Assembly (NCBI GenBank): GCA_037951105.1
Contig: JBAMJV010007723.1
Location: 1 to 64,000, forward strand
DNA length: 64,000 nucleotides
Direction: 5' to 3'
DNA from: Echinarachnius parma
Lineage: Eukaryota > Echinodermata > Echinoidea > Clypeasteroida > Echinarachniidae
Of this stretch, positions 38,601-51,400 are shown piece by piece; positions within the stretch are counted from its first letter, which is position 1, and every line of letters begins with the position of its first letter. The notes under the pieces are model-generated. The model saw nothing but the letters and a program-made list of their open reading frames with translations, ran no database searches and was not told the DNA's origin. A program made the position numbers and the translations under genes.

Positions 38601-41600
38601 AATGGTAACTTATTAACCATTTTAACTATTTCTTCTTATTAAACTGCTTCACCTGTGCTTGAAATATTTCCTTCCCCTTTCTGTAAAGCATGATATCTTC
38701 ATAAAGCGCCTCCATTACGGTTGCGTTACTTCGTAGCGTTTCCCTCATGTTGTCAATCCGTTGCTGGTCCATCCGGGATTTGGTACTGCCTTCGTTCAGT
38801 TTCAGGGCTTGTTCAACATGAAAACCATACACATCTCCTAACATATTCAAAGACATATCCATCTCCTCTGTGATTCCAATAAAGGAGAACCAGTTTTCAA
38901 GATTTTGGAGAAAGTAGTCAAGAACTGACCGTCTGATTTCTTTTCCCATAATTGTTCTCACATCCGCAAAGTTCTGCCATAAAGCGAACTCACTCATGTG
39001 AAGCATTTGGAAAAAAATGCTTCCCTGTTTCAGCGCCCAATCCGTGATAGATGCCACGTCCACTGATGAACAATTGTCGTCGGTCTCCTGACAGTATAAA
39101 TACGAAGAGACAATCCTGTCCATCGGCTCCCGTAACACCGTGAAGTATGAACACGGTCTGTTCCGTAGGCTGTCACAGACGCCGAAGGACCTGCCACCCA
39201 TTAAGATGCGGCGCATCGAATCATCGCCAACACGGAGACTGTCACATCTACTATCGCCTGTGCTTCCCTGACCAAAGCACTTGTAGATTGTATCAGGTTG
39301 ATATCGATCTGTCAATGGATGCACCATCATTTGCTCCTCTTTCCCAATTTTGTACAGGGTTTTCTTGACAGTCGTACCACCGCATTTGAACACGTGCTGG
39401 AAGACCACGTGACTCTCTTTGTATTCGCTCTCCGTCCGCTCGTCCCGTCTGCCGCGTAGATAGTAATTTGGAAGAAATCTCTCGCGCACCAGGGAATGCA
39501 GGGCATTGTAAAGTCTGGTGTTGCTTCGTTCTCTGCTCAGTAGATCTGTAAATGAAAGGCTCACTACCCTTCCTCTGATTGGCGAGTCCATCGCATTCCC
39601 TCGCTGTGTTATACTTTGCTGATCGTCCAAAGGTAGGTTTCCTCGACCAATGTCAGCAACGAGCGAGTTCAAGTCATTTCCTTGGTTTATTCCGCTCGAC
39701 AAAACTGTTAATGATTTGTTTGCTTGCTCCGTTCTATAGAGTGTCCAGTCAATTGTATCCCATTGTTCTGTTCTGCTCATCATTCCATCCACCGAATGGG
39801 TCTCTTGTCCACTCTCATGGTTGCTTGTGCGCATGCCCAATTCTGGCGTCTGACTGGCGTGCTGTTTAACTTCAGCATGTCTGTTCTGACTGGCGTACTG
39901 TCTAACTTCAACATTTCTGTTGCTCTCGATTAATCTGAATGATTGAATAATACATCGTGATATAACATTAAATCGGCGTTCAAGATCAGATTTGTGCAAT
40001 TAAATTATCAACGTTGAAATATTTATTTAGACCATTATTACATTGTTACAAAACTCTAAAAGGTACATCATAGTTACCTCATTTTGATACAATTGTAAAT
40101 TAATGGCAAATTAACAGCATAACATCTTTGTACCAATTATTGAATGGCCCAAAATACATGGCTACATATTTCAGAGAATGCTTATCGCTAATTGTATTTA
40201 TCAAGTCAGCAAACCAAAATGTACTCACCCTGTGTTTTCGTTGTAATTAGAGTTCATTAGTTGACCATTTCCCACGCCAAAACGCCCTGAAATAAACCAA
40301 AACAACATATAATAATAGTTATTAGCACTGTTAAGTATATCAATTGGAATATTATATTTATTCAAAGTTCATTATTTCTACCGGATTTACGATTTGTTTT
40401 TATTTTTTGTGTTAATATAGCTGGTGTATATATGGACAAAATCCTTGCATAAATATCAACGTATAAGTACGACCTTAATAATACAGCTCTATGAAATAGA
40501 GCAGGGCCCCGTTGCAGAGAGAGATACAATCGATTGTAAGTTACGATTGATCGTAAGTTAGATAATAATTTACGCGTTTCAACCAATCAGATTTGCGCAT
40601 CTAGAACACGTTATCTGACTCGCGATTAATTGCAAATTACAATCGATTGTATCTCTTTCTGCAACAGGGCCCTGGACATCACCGCTGCACAATTAAAATT
40701 TGTGCAGTATGTTAAAGGGATAGTTTCGTTTTGGTAAGACTGAACTTTAGCAACCCAAATCTGTAGGCCTACAATAACATAACAAACTTATAGTTATATA
40801 ACTCCACCATGCTCGGAAGGTATAACAAATTACAAACGTTTAAGAAAAGAGCCTTTTTTTTCAAAAAGAGCCGTTAAAACTCAAGAGGGCGCTTTCTAAA
40901 AACTCATTGGTTTTAGCAATTTGTTCATACAAAATTGTGCATTTAATGTTTTGTTAAAATAAAGGTTCAATAGAGATTTCATCAACAACTATTTAAAAAA
41001 CCTATTTAGATTTTTTTCAAAGTAGTCTATAAGCATTTGTTGTATTTTTGTAAAAAGTCAAAATGTCCCCCGGTTGACTTATGAATAAAATATCTAGAAA
41101 TCAAATTTTTCAACAATGAGAGCATTTGAAAAAGAAATGATTCTCATTTTACATGTTTTATTCAAGGAACTTTCAAATGGAATTACATCCAACCAATTTA
41201 GTGTCAAGGGGAATTTCGGGAAGTACCAATACTCAGGTGTACCTTTAAATCGTATAAACAGCTAAAATGTTTACTTGCACTAACCATTTATGCATTTTAC
41301 TGTATGTATGCATTCTGTATTTATACACAAGCACAACTTCTGGCACCTCCTGACGACACATCAGTACATAACGATCTACATTTAGCTTTATAAAGCTGCT
41401 TCAAGGGATTACAACATATCAAGTAAATTGTAATATATCATTCAACAGAGATCAGTATCGCATCTATACCGTTAGAAGGCTCACGACATCCCGTAAAGCC
41501 TGAGCCAATCGTGCATTTAATCACATCTACTAAGTAAATATGGTCCAGTCAGCTGGATTTAACTAGAAATTGCGCGCTCGGCGGGTCGCGCAGCCGAGCA

Positions 41601-44600
41601 CATGTATCCCCCGAACCAATTGCATTGCACTTTTGTGAACTAAACAAGTTTGGTGGTGTACGTTGTTCTACTAGGCTGGCAGCGCATATACGTACGCATG
41701 CATGCAATTCGCAATTCAAGCGATCCAGTTCTAAAAAAAAATGGTTAAAATGCAGTGCATTTGTGGCCCCAAATCCTCTTAAATAAACCAGATTCCTAAA
41801 TCAATTACTTTTTTGCATTTCTAAAATGATTTCTACGGAAAAATAATATCAAACTGTTCAGATTTACCTCGATTACAAACGCACTGCATTTTAACAATTT
41901 TTGTTAGAACTGGATGCATGCAATTCGCAATTCAAGCGATCCAGTTCTAAAAAAAAATGGTTAAAATGCAGTGCATTTGTGGCCCCAAATCCTCTTAAAT
42001 AAACCAGATTCCTAAATCAATTACTTTTTTGCATTTCTAAAATGATTTCTACGGAAAAATGATATCAAACTGTTCAGATTTACCTCGATTACAAACGCAC
42101 TGCATTTTAACAATTTTTGTTAGAACTGGATCGCCAGCGCGGTAGGCGATCCGGCGAGTTACCTTCTCACATACACAGAGCTGATTGTGTGATTGTATGA
42201 GTTATGTGTACATGTACGCTATACGATCTCAGAACCGATTCTTCTCGGAACCGAGACATGGGTATGGAATCAGAATCGACTCCAAGCTGGGGCAGAACCG
42301 CCCAAGCCTACTTCATACCAAATAAGAAAATAATCGGACAAGAACTCGGACCTGTAGAGCGGTCACAAGGTAATCTTAACTATTTCTTTATATCATGGTT
42401 ACCATGGCAACCATGAATCCGCCCCACACCAAAATCAATAGGCTTCATCCTCTTTCCTTAATACACCTTCATACCAAATAAGAAAATGATCGGACAAGAA
42501 CTCGGACCTGTAGAGCGTTCACATGGTAATCTTAACTATTTCTTTATATCATGGTTATCATGGTTACCATGGCAACCAGGACTCCGCCCCACACCAAAAT
42601 CAATAGGCTTCATCCTCTTTCCTTAATACACCTTCATACCAAATTAGAAAATGATCAGACAAGAACTCGGATCTATAGAGCGTTCACAAGGTAATCTTAA
42701 CTATTTCTTTATATCATGGTTACCATGGCAACCAGGACTCCGCCCCACACCAAAATCAAAAGGCTTCATCCTCTTTCCTTAATACACCTTCATACCAAAT
42801 TAGAAAATGATCGGACAAGAACTCGGACCTGTAGAGCGTTCACAAGGTAATCTTAACTATTTCTTTATATCATGGTTACCATGGCAACCAGGACTCCGCC
42901 CCACACCAAAATCAATAGGCTTCATCCTCTTTCCTTAAGACACCTTCATACCAAATTAGAAAATGATCGGACAAGAACTCGGACCTGTAGAGCGTTCACA
43001 AGGTAATCTTAACTATTTCTTTATATCATGGTTACCATGGCAACCAGGACTCCGCCCCACACCAAAATCTAAAGGCTTCATCCTCTTTCCTTAAGACACC
43101 TTCATACCAAATTAGAAAATGATCAGACAAGAACTCGGACCTGTAGAGCGTTCACAAGGTAATATTAACTATTTATTTATATCATGGTTACCATGGCAAC
43201 CAGGACCGCGCCCCACACCAAAATCAATAGGCTTCATCCTCTTTCCTTAATACACCTTCATACCAAATTAGAAAATGATCGGACAAGAACTCGGACCTGT
43301 AGAGCGTTCACAAGGTAATCTTAACTATTTCTTTATATCATGGTTACCATGGCAACCAGGGCTCCGCCCCACACCAAAATCAATAGGCTTCATCCTCTTT
43401 CCTTAATACACCTTCATACCAAATTAGAAAATGATCGGACAAGAACTCGGACCTGTAGAGCGTTCACAAGGTAATCTTAACTATTTCTTTATATCATGGT
43501 TACCATGGCAATCAGGACTCCGCCCCACACCAAAATCAATAGGCTTCATCCTCTTTCCTTAATACACCTTCATACCAAATTAGAAAATGATCGGACAAGA
43601 ACTCGGACCTGTAGAGCGTTCACAAGGTAATCTTAACTATTTCTTTATATCATGGTTACCATGGCAACCAGGACTCCGCCCCACACCAAAATCAATAGGC
43701 TTCATCCTCTTTCCTTAATACACCTTCATACCAAATTAAAAAATGATCGGACAAGAACTCGGACCTGTAGAGCGTTCACAAGGTAATCTTAACTATTTCT
43801 TTATATCATGGTTACCATGGCAACCAGGACTCCGCCCCACACCAAAATCAATAGGCTTCATCCTCTTTCCTTAATACACCTTCATACCAAATTAGAAAAT
43901 GATCGGACAAGAACTCGGACCTGTAGAGCGTTCACAAGAAAATCTCTGCGGCGGACGCGGCGGACGCGGCGGACGCGGCGGACGCGGCGGCGGCGGCGGC
44001 GGCGGCGCGACTATCCCCCGAAGTGGTTCGGGGGATACAATAAGGTTGCCATGATGATAAGTATCAGAAATAAATTGTTCCCCAAAACCTTTGTAAAGAG
44101 ATATACCTCGATCATCGTGTGGCTTCCATAGGTCAGGGTAACTTCAATAAACCGCGTAAACAAAAACAACATCAACAACGACAACAACATCAACATTACA
44201 TAACTTACATGGCGAGATGGTTTCAGTCAGTTCAAGGGTCACTATCAGTGCTAGACCAAGACCCATGATGATGGCCAGCAAGAAGACAGGCTTGATGGTT
44301 CTCCACAGATTAATGACCTTCCAGTTCGACGACATGCTGCTAGGTTTGTGCTAGGTCGAAGTCTATCAAATACGTTGTCTTAAAAAGTATAATACTGATA
44401 ATGATAAGTAGACAGGCTTGATGGTTCTCCGCAGATCGACCTTCCAGTTCGTCGACCAAAACGCTTTTGAAGCGCGTTCTTCCCCTATTATGCGTATTAT
44501 TCTGACAAGTACAGGACGAGTATTTCCCAACGCTACATAAATCCGGGTCGGGTATGTTACAGGGAGCGTATGAACCAAGAACCCGACAACAAAATAAGCA

Positions 44601-45126
44601 CGAACCCAACCCAAGGATCTTATCCAGACAGCACACCTCTGTGCATGCATTGTGCCCGTATTGTGATATACATCAGCAATCAACCACAATAAGATGCTCC
44701 TCTGTGATAACCCCAGACAGGGTCGTTGGATGTATAGGCGCATTCATGCATGCACTATCGAATACCAAGGAGGTATACCTCCTTGATTATACATGAAGGC
44801 GTATAAATGTACGGGCTTGGGCGCATACGGCGACTTTCGATGAATTGCGATGTGCTGCGATGCATCACATTTTGTGTTTGTTTGTATGCGCAGTCTTATT
44901 TATCCAGGTTGAAGCCTCTTCACTGCTTTTTGCTCTGATCACCAAGAGGGAACTGCATTTTGTAGTATTATTTAAAGCTCGGTCGTTGGATACACTTGCG
45001 CACTTTACTGGGCACTCTCTCCACTCCCTGGGGAGCATTCCAGCAGGTGCTACTTTATAGTGCACTCATGCTTTTTACACACCCTCATTCATGCCTAGTC
45101 CCCATATTGCACACACACCCACACAT

Positions 45127-45191
<65 letters not shown>

Positions 45192-45236
45192 CGCACACAC
45201 GCACACACGCACACACGCACACACGCACACACGCAC

Positions 45237-45311
<75 letters not shown>

Positions 45312-45603
45312 CACATGCACACTCAAACCTCGTTAACTTTTGACATACCATATATTCTACTCTTCGATGGCGTGGATTATCAAATTAATGTAACTGTCTA
45401 TTTAGTATTATAGAGATGCGATATACTATACCCGTATGGTAGGAATGAAATGAGAATAACAAACACCCAATTACTTGATCAATGGAGCAAATTCTCCAAA
45501 TAATTTATAATGTTTAGTGCAACACTAGTATTTTGCCATTTTGCCGTGGGTATGCATACAAAAACTATATTCATGTATATATTGTACCAGACAAAAAAGC
45601 CAG

Positions 45604-45640
<37 letters not shown>

Positions 45641-45912
45641 CCGAATCCAATTTAAAAAATACAACAATAATCAAAACATTCATCATAAAACAATATACAA
45701 AGATGTTACATAGTCCATATTACAATCATAAAATAATAAATAGTATGTTGCATTATAATATAGTTATGATCGGGAGGATAGCCCGTTTCAGAACCATCAA
45801 CACGATGGTTCTGTTCTTCCACGGGGTCCTATTAAAATGAAAATATACAAATATAACATACAGAGTTTTAAAAATCAGTCATTCTGTTATCAATTACATT
45901 ACCCTACCCCCT

Positions 45913-45954
<42 letters not shown>

Positions 45955-48436
45955 TCATCCATTACTCACTATGAGACCCCCATCCCATACTCCCAACCCA
46001 ACCTCCCGAGCCCCAAATTACTAGCGGGTCATACAAATTCTGCATAATTCCACAATTGCACATAATTATACACATATACATAATTGCATAAACAAATAAA
46101 TTGAATTATTACACGGTTATTTAGCTCACTATATCCTAAGCTACTATGATTATGTAATCGTTTTAATTTCTTTATTGAATGAAAGCAGGGAATTCAGATT
46201 ACGGGTATTCGCAGGTAAGTTATTGTACAGTGTGCTACCACGATAAAAGAAAGTACGTCTACAATTCTCTGTATTTGGTTTTGGGAGAGACAATTTATCT
46301 TTGTGTCGTAATTCATAACTAGTTATTTTTAAAAGTAAACTTTTCTAATAAATACACAGGTGCCATATCATGCAAAATTTTAAACATTAACGAATGAATA
46401 TGTCTAGTTTGACGAATCTGCAATGTCTTCCAATTAAGAATATCATGTATTTCATGAACAGATCTATGTTCTAATAAATTTATATTTAAAATGATTCTAC
46501 CTGCCCTATTTTGTATTTTCTGTAGAACATCTAGTTGTGTTTTAGTCGCAGATGACCAAACAACATCTCCATAATCAAAATGAGGGATAATCACAGCATT
46601 ATATAACATTGTTAAGCATGACTCATTGATATATTTACTTAATCTGCCTAGGAAGCTTACCATCTTACTAATCTTTTTACATAAATGATCAATGTGTACA
46701 GTCCATTTCAATTGTGAATCAATAAATACTCCCAAGTATTTTAAATGTTGGACTTGCTCAATCATTTTATCGTATATATACAACTTCAATTTACCATGCT
46801 TATGTAACATACATTTAGTACCTATTAACATACATACTGTTTTCGTACAATTAATCTTCAATTTATTACGATCCATCCATACTTGTAAATTCTGCAATTC
46901 AACATTTAATACATTTTCAATAGATTGCGGGTTTTTATTTGAATAGTATAACACCGTATCATCTGCGTATAAATGCACTGAACAATTATTAAAACAATTC
47001 GGCATGTCATTAATAAAAATAAGAAACAGAATTGGTCCCAGTATAGAACCTTGTGGTACGCCATGTGACACAGGTAGTTCGGTTGACATTGTATTGTTAA
47101 TTGAAGTGGTTATTCGCCTATCATTTAAATAGCTATAGAACCATTCATAAGACTTTCCTTTCAATCCAGTAGAAGCAGTAAGCTTGGCTAAAAGAATATC
47201 ATGATTGACCAAGTCAAAAGCCTTTTGTAGGTCAACCGCAACTACCCCTGTGTACATACCATTGTCAAGAGACATAAGCCATTCATCTGTAACTTGAATT
47301 AAGGTTGTACTTGTTGAATGCTTCGATCTAAATCCAGATTGGTGTTTAGTCAAAGTATTATTGTCTGTTAAAAAGCGTACAAGTTGACGTTGAATTACCC
47401 TTTCTAGTAGTTTTGAAACCGCAGGTAATAATGAGATTGGTCTATAGTTATCTGGATTGGCTTTGTCGCCTTTTTTAAAAATCGGTATTATCTTCGCAAT
47501 CTTCCACCTTTTTGGGACTACACCTTGACTGATTGATTTATTTATAATACATGTTATACTTTTAACAATATCAATTCCACATAATTTCAAAATAAATGAG
47601 CTTATTCCATCAATACCAACAGACTTTTTATTTTTCAATGAGAATATTTCTTTTAAAACCTATAACTACATGTATGTTTGCAATATTAGTGCTTTTTGAA
47701 AGTATCATGAATATTCATCAAAACAATCTACAATATTTGTTAGGGTAGAATGATAACCTAAACCTGATTTCTGAAATCCACTGAATGAAATCTAAATACT
47801 GACATGTGTTGGTGTTTTACCCATATTGACCCCTTCTGCAGGTCGTCCGATATCACCCTGGTGGTCACTACCACGCACATCACGACAGCGACGACATCGA
47901 CCAGGACCTCGAATGCAGACACACTGCGATAAGCTTAAACAAGTCCCGAGGACGGCCCTTCAGCGAGACAAGATGTCGGTTTTGCCGGTATTTTTGAACT
48001 CCCATTATTTTGTTTTTCACCGACGTATTATTTTGACTTATTTAGAGTCAAATTTGATGATCTCTCTATCCTTATTCCAAAATTATCACATGAAGGTTGG
48101 CATTGGTTGGTCTTTTGGTTTTTGCAGACGCGTTTAATCAATGTTGATCATTTAGGTCTGGGACCACTCTTTAACGTCACCATCCGAGAGACGCAGCCAA
48201 GATTCAAACCCGGGCCGTAGAGCGAAGTGCGTAGAGCTCGACATTCTGACACAAATCCTCGATTGTGATGCGATTACGGGAGAGAGGGGGGGGGGGGGGG
48301 TGGGGGGGGGGGGCAATAACTTCACCAAACAATAAAGAACATGAATACATGAGGGTAGAGTGTACTTCCCCAAAGTGGCGTGCCCCCCAAAAAAAACAAA
48401 AAAACAAAACAAAACAAAAAACAAAAAACATAAACA

Positions 48437-48467
<31 letters not shown>

Positions 48468-51400
48468 CAAAAACAGTAAGACCTCACTAGGCCACTGTAT
48501 GTCATGGCAATGACATGACATAAAAAGACATGATAAAATTCAATTATGTCTAACCCGATCTCGAAGAATATAGTAAATGAAAAATTCACGATCTACGCAC
48601 GGGCACAAGTACATAATTGATATAGGTACACACATATTTGACGCAGAAGGGGACATTATGTATTACTGATAGTTTTACCAGAATTATACCCGTTACATAT
48701 TTTTAGCCTATAAGAACAAAGCAAAACAATACATCGTCAACTTATTAACAAGATATATTATACATACCTTTTATTACTTTATTTTATATTGTATTATTTG
48801 CAGATACGTCACAGTTTTATACTACTTGAATGATGTGGATGATGGAGGGGAGACGGCATTCCCGTTTGCAGACATGTCCATGGAATCCCCCCAGGTACAC
48901 AATGTGTATAATGTGAATTTAGGAGACATTTCCCCATCTCCATTTTCATTTTGAGCATGTTCTCTATACACATTAAAACAGAGTTTCATGCAAATATTTC
49001 TTTGTAACATTTTCCTGTGGCTATAATCGTTTTAATGATGATTATGAACTGTTTCAACCATTTTACAAAGAACTAACGGCTTACCATAAAAGTTAGGTCC
49101 ATTTTAGAGTTAAGTTCAACGTTGCATCTTTGTGAAACATCCTTCAGGTTTAGGCATGTGACTCGGTCAGATGATTTCTATCCGTAATAAGGCTACTATT
49201 AATTATTACGACATTAGTCAATGTTGTATTTGTAGTATGATGTCGCAACACATCGATCGGAATACTTTATTACAGTATATTAAATGAACACAAAATTTGA
49301 TTTTCTTTTCATTTCAGTACGAGGCGAAGATGTCCTACGATTACACCGATCTCTCCGATCACTGCTACGATAGTAATCTAATCGTTAAACCCGAGCGCGG
49401 GGAAAGCGATTTTGTGGTATAACCATGATATGGATCGAGCAACAGGTAAATATTACTTTTGTCTTAAATTTATTGCAAACTTTCAGCTTTCGTAAAGCCA
49501 CTATACACCTATTATTACAATCCGATTTTGATCCGATGAATCACTTTTTAGCAAAAAAATATGAATCTGATGTTTGGTTAAAATAATTATTCAATAGAAA
49601 AGTTTGATATACATGTACATGTATATTGAAAAGGTGTCGGATTTATAAATATGCTCTTAAATAATTTATTATTGAAACAAATGATGGACCCAAACATTGA
49701 TTCCAATCTGATATGTTTATTTAGATATATTTATAATATTGATATATTTATATTGACACATTTATATTTGATATATTTCAGCTGTTTCTAACCCGATTTG
49801 TATCAAACAAAGTTTATTCCGCCTTTAAAATGGTGTCGTTTTTTTCAAATCCGATGCATAGTATTTGATTTTACCTCACACAAAAACATTTCTTGGAGGG
49901 CCTTTCTATACCAAAACTTTATAATTAAGTATTTCTTTAATTCCTGTAAACAGCATTCATTTGGTAAAACATGCATCTTTGTATTTACTTTGTAGTTTTG
50001 CTAGTTTCTATATTTCCGTTTATCATAGAGAGATTGCCCTCAGTAGGCAACACTGTAATATGATCAACAACTATCTGTTATGACAAACGACTTCAGATAG
50101 GGCGTAGCCTCCTTTTCATAATTCCCAACAGACATTTTTAATGACGAGTTCGACAAGACAGTGTGACCTTCCAAGCGAAAGAAGAAACGGTATATATAGG
50201 CTTATCTTACATTTAGAAACTACGGCAGCATCGATAGTCTATAATATTCTTTTTAACCATTTCACTTTTGAAAGCGATGATTCGTTGCCGAGTTATTTTG
50301 GGGGTTAACGATGTGTTCTTTGTAAATTGTAATTTGTTGTTGTGATTTTAATTTGCATATGTCTTCACTATGTTGTACTCGGTCCAACTAGATCTTTTAG
50401 ATGTGTAGTTGCGATTAATTAATTTGAATATTATTTTGGAATTAGGCATGTTAATATTTGCTGAATCATAATGGACATGTAATTTAATAACACAGTTTAT
50501 TTTTGCTTTCTTTGTGTAATCTTGACATAATGTATGTTCATACATGAATTCAGAGTTTGTTGTAAAACGCAATAGCAGGTATGTTTTTTTTCAACTTGAG
50601 ATAATCGCGATATAACGTGCTGAAAAACATTGCATATATAATAAAAGTTGAAAAGATATGCGGTACACTGTAAACAAATTGCTGTAATTTGTATGGTAAA
50701 TATTGTAATTTACCACAGTAAAATGCTGTAGATGAAATTTAAGGGTAATTTACTGTAAATGCATGTCTTTCTGCGGTAACATGCTGTGAATGTGAATGTT
50801 GTTTCGTATATACTTCAAAATACAACTGCAGATAATCTTGTTTAATGGGCAAAATTTCATTAGAAAGACATTATGTGCATTATTAAAATTATAATGGAGG
50901 TCAGGCTTCAAAAGTGCCTAACATTGGCATAAAAAAGCCGTTTTGCGGTCTTTTACAAATTACTTAAACTTGACAGTTAGGGGTTTCAAGTATAGTTTGT
51001 CAAGTTATCGTTGTTTGTTGGTATTTCTTGATAGTTATGCACGAGTGTTCTCTTTAATGAAGGTTCCATACAGTTACGGTAACTTACAGTAAATCTTTCA
51101 AAGGGGTAATCTTTCAGATCCCATGGGATTGGGAAGATGATAATTGCACGGCAGACATGTTGCCGCCCTTGACAGGCGATCATACTTTAAACTGGCAAGG
51201 TCCATGGATTAGTTTACAAAAAAAGAAAACAAGAGTTGTCGAGTGTTTTATGTCAAAAGTGTCCCTGCAGTCAGGTCATGTGGGAAGCAAGTGTCAACCT
51301 AAGAAATCGAAAGGGGTAAGTTCCAGCATATTAAGGGGCAGCTTGTGCCTAAAATGACCGGAGTTACAAACACAATGTTTAATCTTCCACGTCCACGGTG

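Noticed and set aside
39935-39999. In-frame upstream start MHKSDLERRF for the sulfotransferase
   Set aside because: It lies upstream of a clear acceptor, and the spliced alternative adds a membrane anchor expected for the family with exact phase.
45075-45351. Cys-Val and His-Thr repeat proteins on both strands
   Set aside because: CA repeat translated in all frames.
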